DNA from: Kiritimatiellia bacterium
GTDB taxonomy: Bacteria; Verrucomicrobiota; Kiritimatiellia; RFP12; UBA1067
Length of the DNA stretch: 6,024 bases
Reading direction: 5' to 3'
Assembly (NCBI GenBank): GCA_017648225.1
Contig: JAGCJE010000065.1
Span: forward strand, 1-6,024
Shown here: piece by piece, positions 5,909 to 6,024 of the stretch
How positions within the stretch are numbered: position 1 is the first letter of the stretch
How the letters are laid out: each line of letters starts with the position of its first letter
Program-made: the position numbers and the translations under genes
The notes under the pieces: model-generated
What the model was told of the DNA's origin: nothing
The model's database searches: none
The model's input: only the letters and a program-made list of their open reading frames with translations

Positions 5909-6024
5909 ATGGCCATAGTTTTAGGACTTCCAAAGGGCAGCTTGCAGGAATCGACCTTCGCGCTTTTCAAGCGCGCAGGGTTCAACGTTTCATGCTCAAG
6001 CCGCAGTTATATTCCGTCGATCGA
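5909..6024 (+). CDS. hisG: ATP phosphoribosyltransferase HisG, N-terminal fragment (runs off window)
   Basis: HisG catalyses the first step of histidine synthesis, joining ATP and PRPP to give phosphoribosyl-ATP in the cytoplasm. The 38 visible residues start MAIVLGLPKGSLQESTFALF and continue KRAGFNVS. The conserved 'lPKGsL.e.t..Lf..aG' N-terminus is clear, and the later SRSYIPSID stretch is the position where many HisG proteins have SRSYFPSIDD. The catalytic and any C-terminal regulatory domain lie outside the window, so the long or short form cannot be decided. The gene has its own strong promoter and Shine-Dalgarno and is separated from recR by 75 bases. It probably opens a histidine operon or stands alone. 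Confidence 0.93.
   Translation, partial: MAIVLGLPKGSLQESTFALFKRAGFNVSCSSRSYIPSI

Noticed and set aside
1..6024. tRNA or rRNA genes, CRISPR array, insertion sequence or attachment site
   Set aside because: Coding regions fill nearly the whole window, gaps between genes are at most 75 bases, and no terminal repeats, spaced repeats or cloverleaf-like stretches were seen.

Overview
The window comes from a bacterial chromosome. It is densely packed with genes on the + strand, moderately GC-rich by eye, and shows no mobile-element, CRISPR, tRNA or rRNA signal. The lineage cannot be fixed from the sequence alone. A GldF/GldG-like fusion permease next to a DUF4340 protein, with a HisG that begins with the LPKGSLQ...SRSYIPSID pattern, is what I would expect from the PVC group (Kiritimatiellota, Lentisphaerota or Verrucomicrobiota-like) or a related phylum. 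That placement is inference.

Layout: (1) 1-166 is the 3' end of an ABC-transporter ATP-binding subunit containing the H-loop. (2) 163-2265 is a 700-residue fusion of an ABC-2/GldF-like permease with a GldG-like extracytoplasmic domain. (3) 2262-3980 is a membrane-anchored DUF4340 protein made of about four diverged repeats. (4) 3977-4873 is purC (SAICAR synthase). (5) 4895-5209 is a YbaB/EbfC nucleoid-associated protein. (6) 5225-5833 is recR, with some unusual Toprim-region residues. (7) 5909 to the window end is the start of hisG, behind its own strong extended -10 promoter.

The first four genes are joined by three successive 4-base ATGA stop/start overlaps (163-166, 2262-2265, 3977-3980). 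ATPase, permease/GldG, DUF4340 and purC are therefore probably translated from one message. ybaB and recR follow at 21 and 15 bases, so all six genes may form one transcription unit. The first three products plausibly form one envelope ABC complex: the ATPase powers it, the fusion protein supplies the membrane channel and the external GldG domain, and the DUF4340 protein is an external partner. Its substrate is unknown. PurC, YbaB and RecR are housekeeping proteins with no evident mechanistic link to the transporter. hisG starts a new transcription unit.

Most of the window is recognisable. The points most worth a second look are the fused permease-GldG architecture, the internal repeats of the DUF4340 protein, the tight coupling of a transporter operon to purC, and the departures from consensus in RecR. 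I found no convincing wholly new system.
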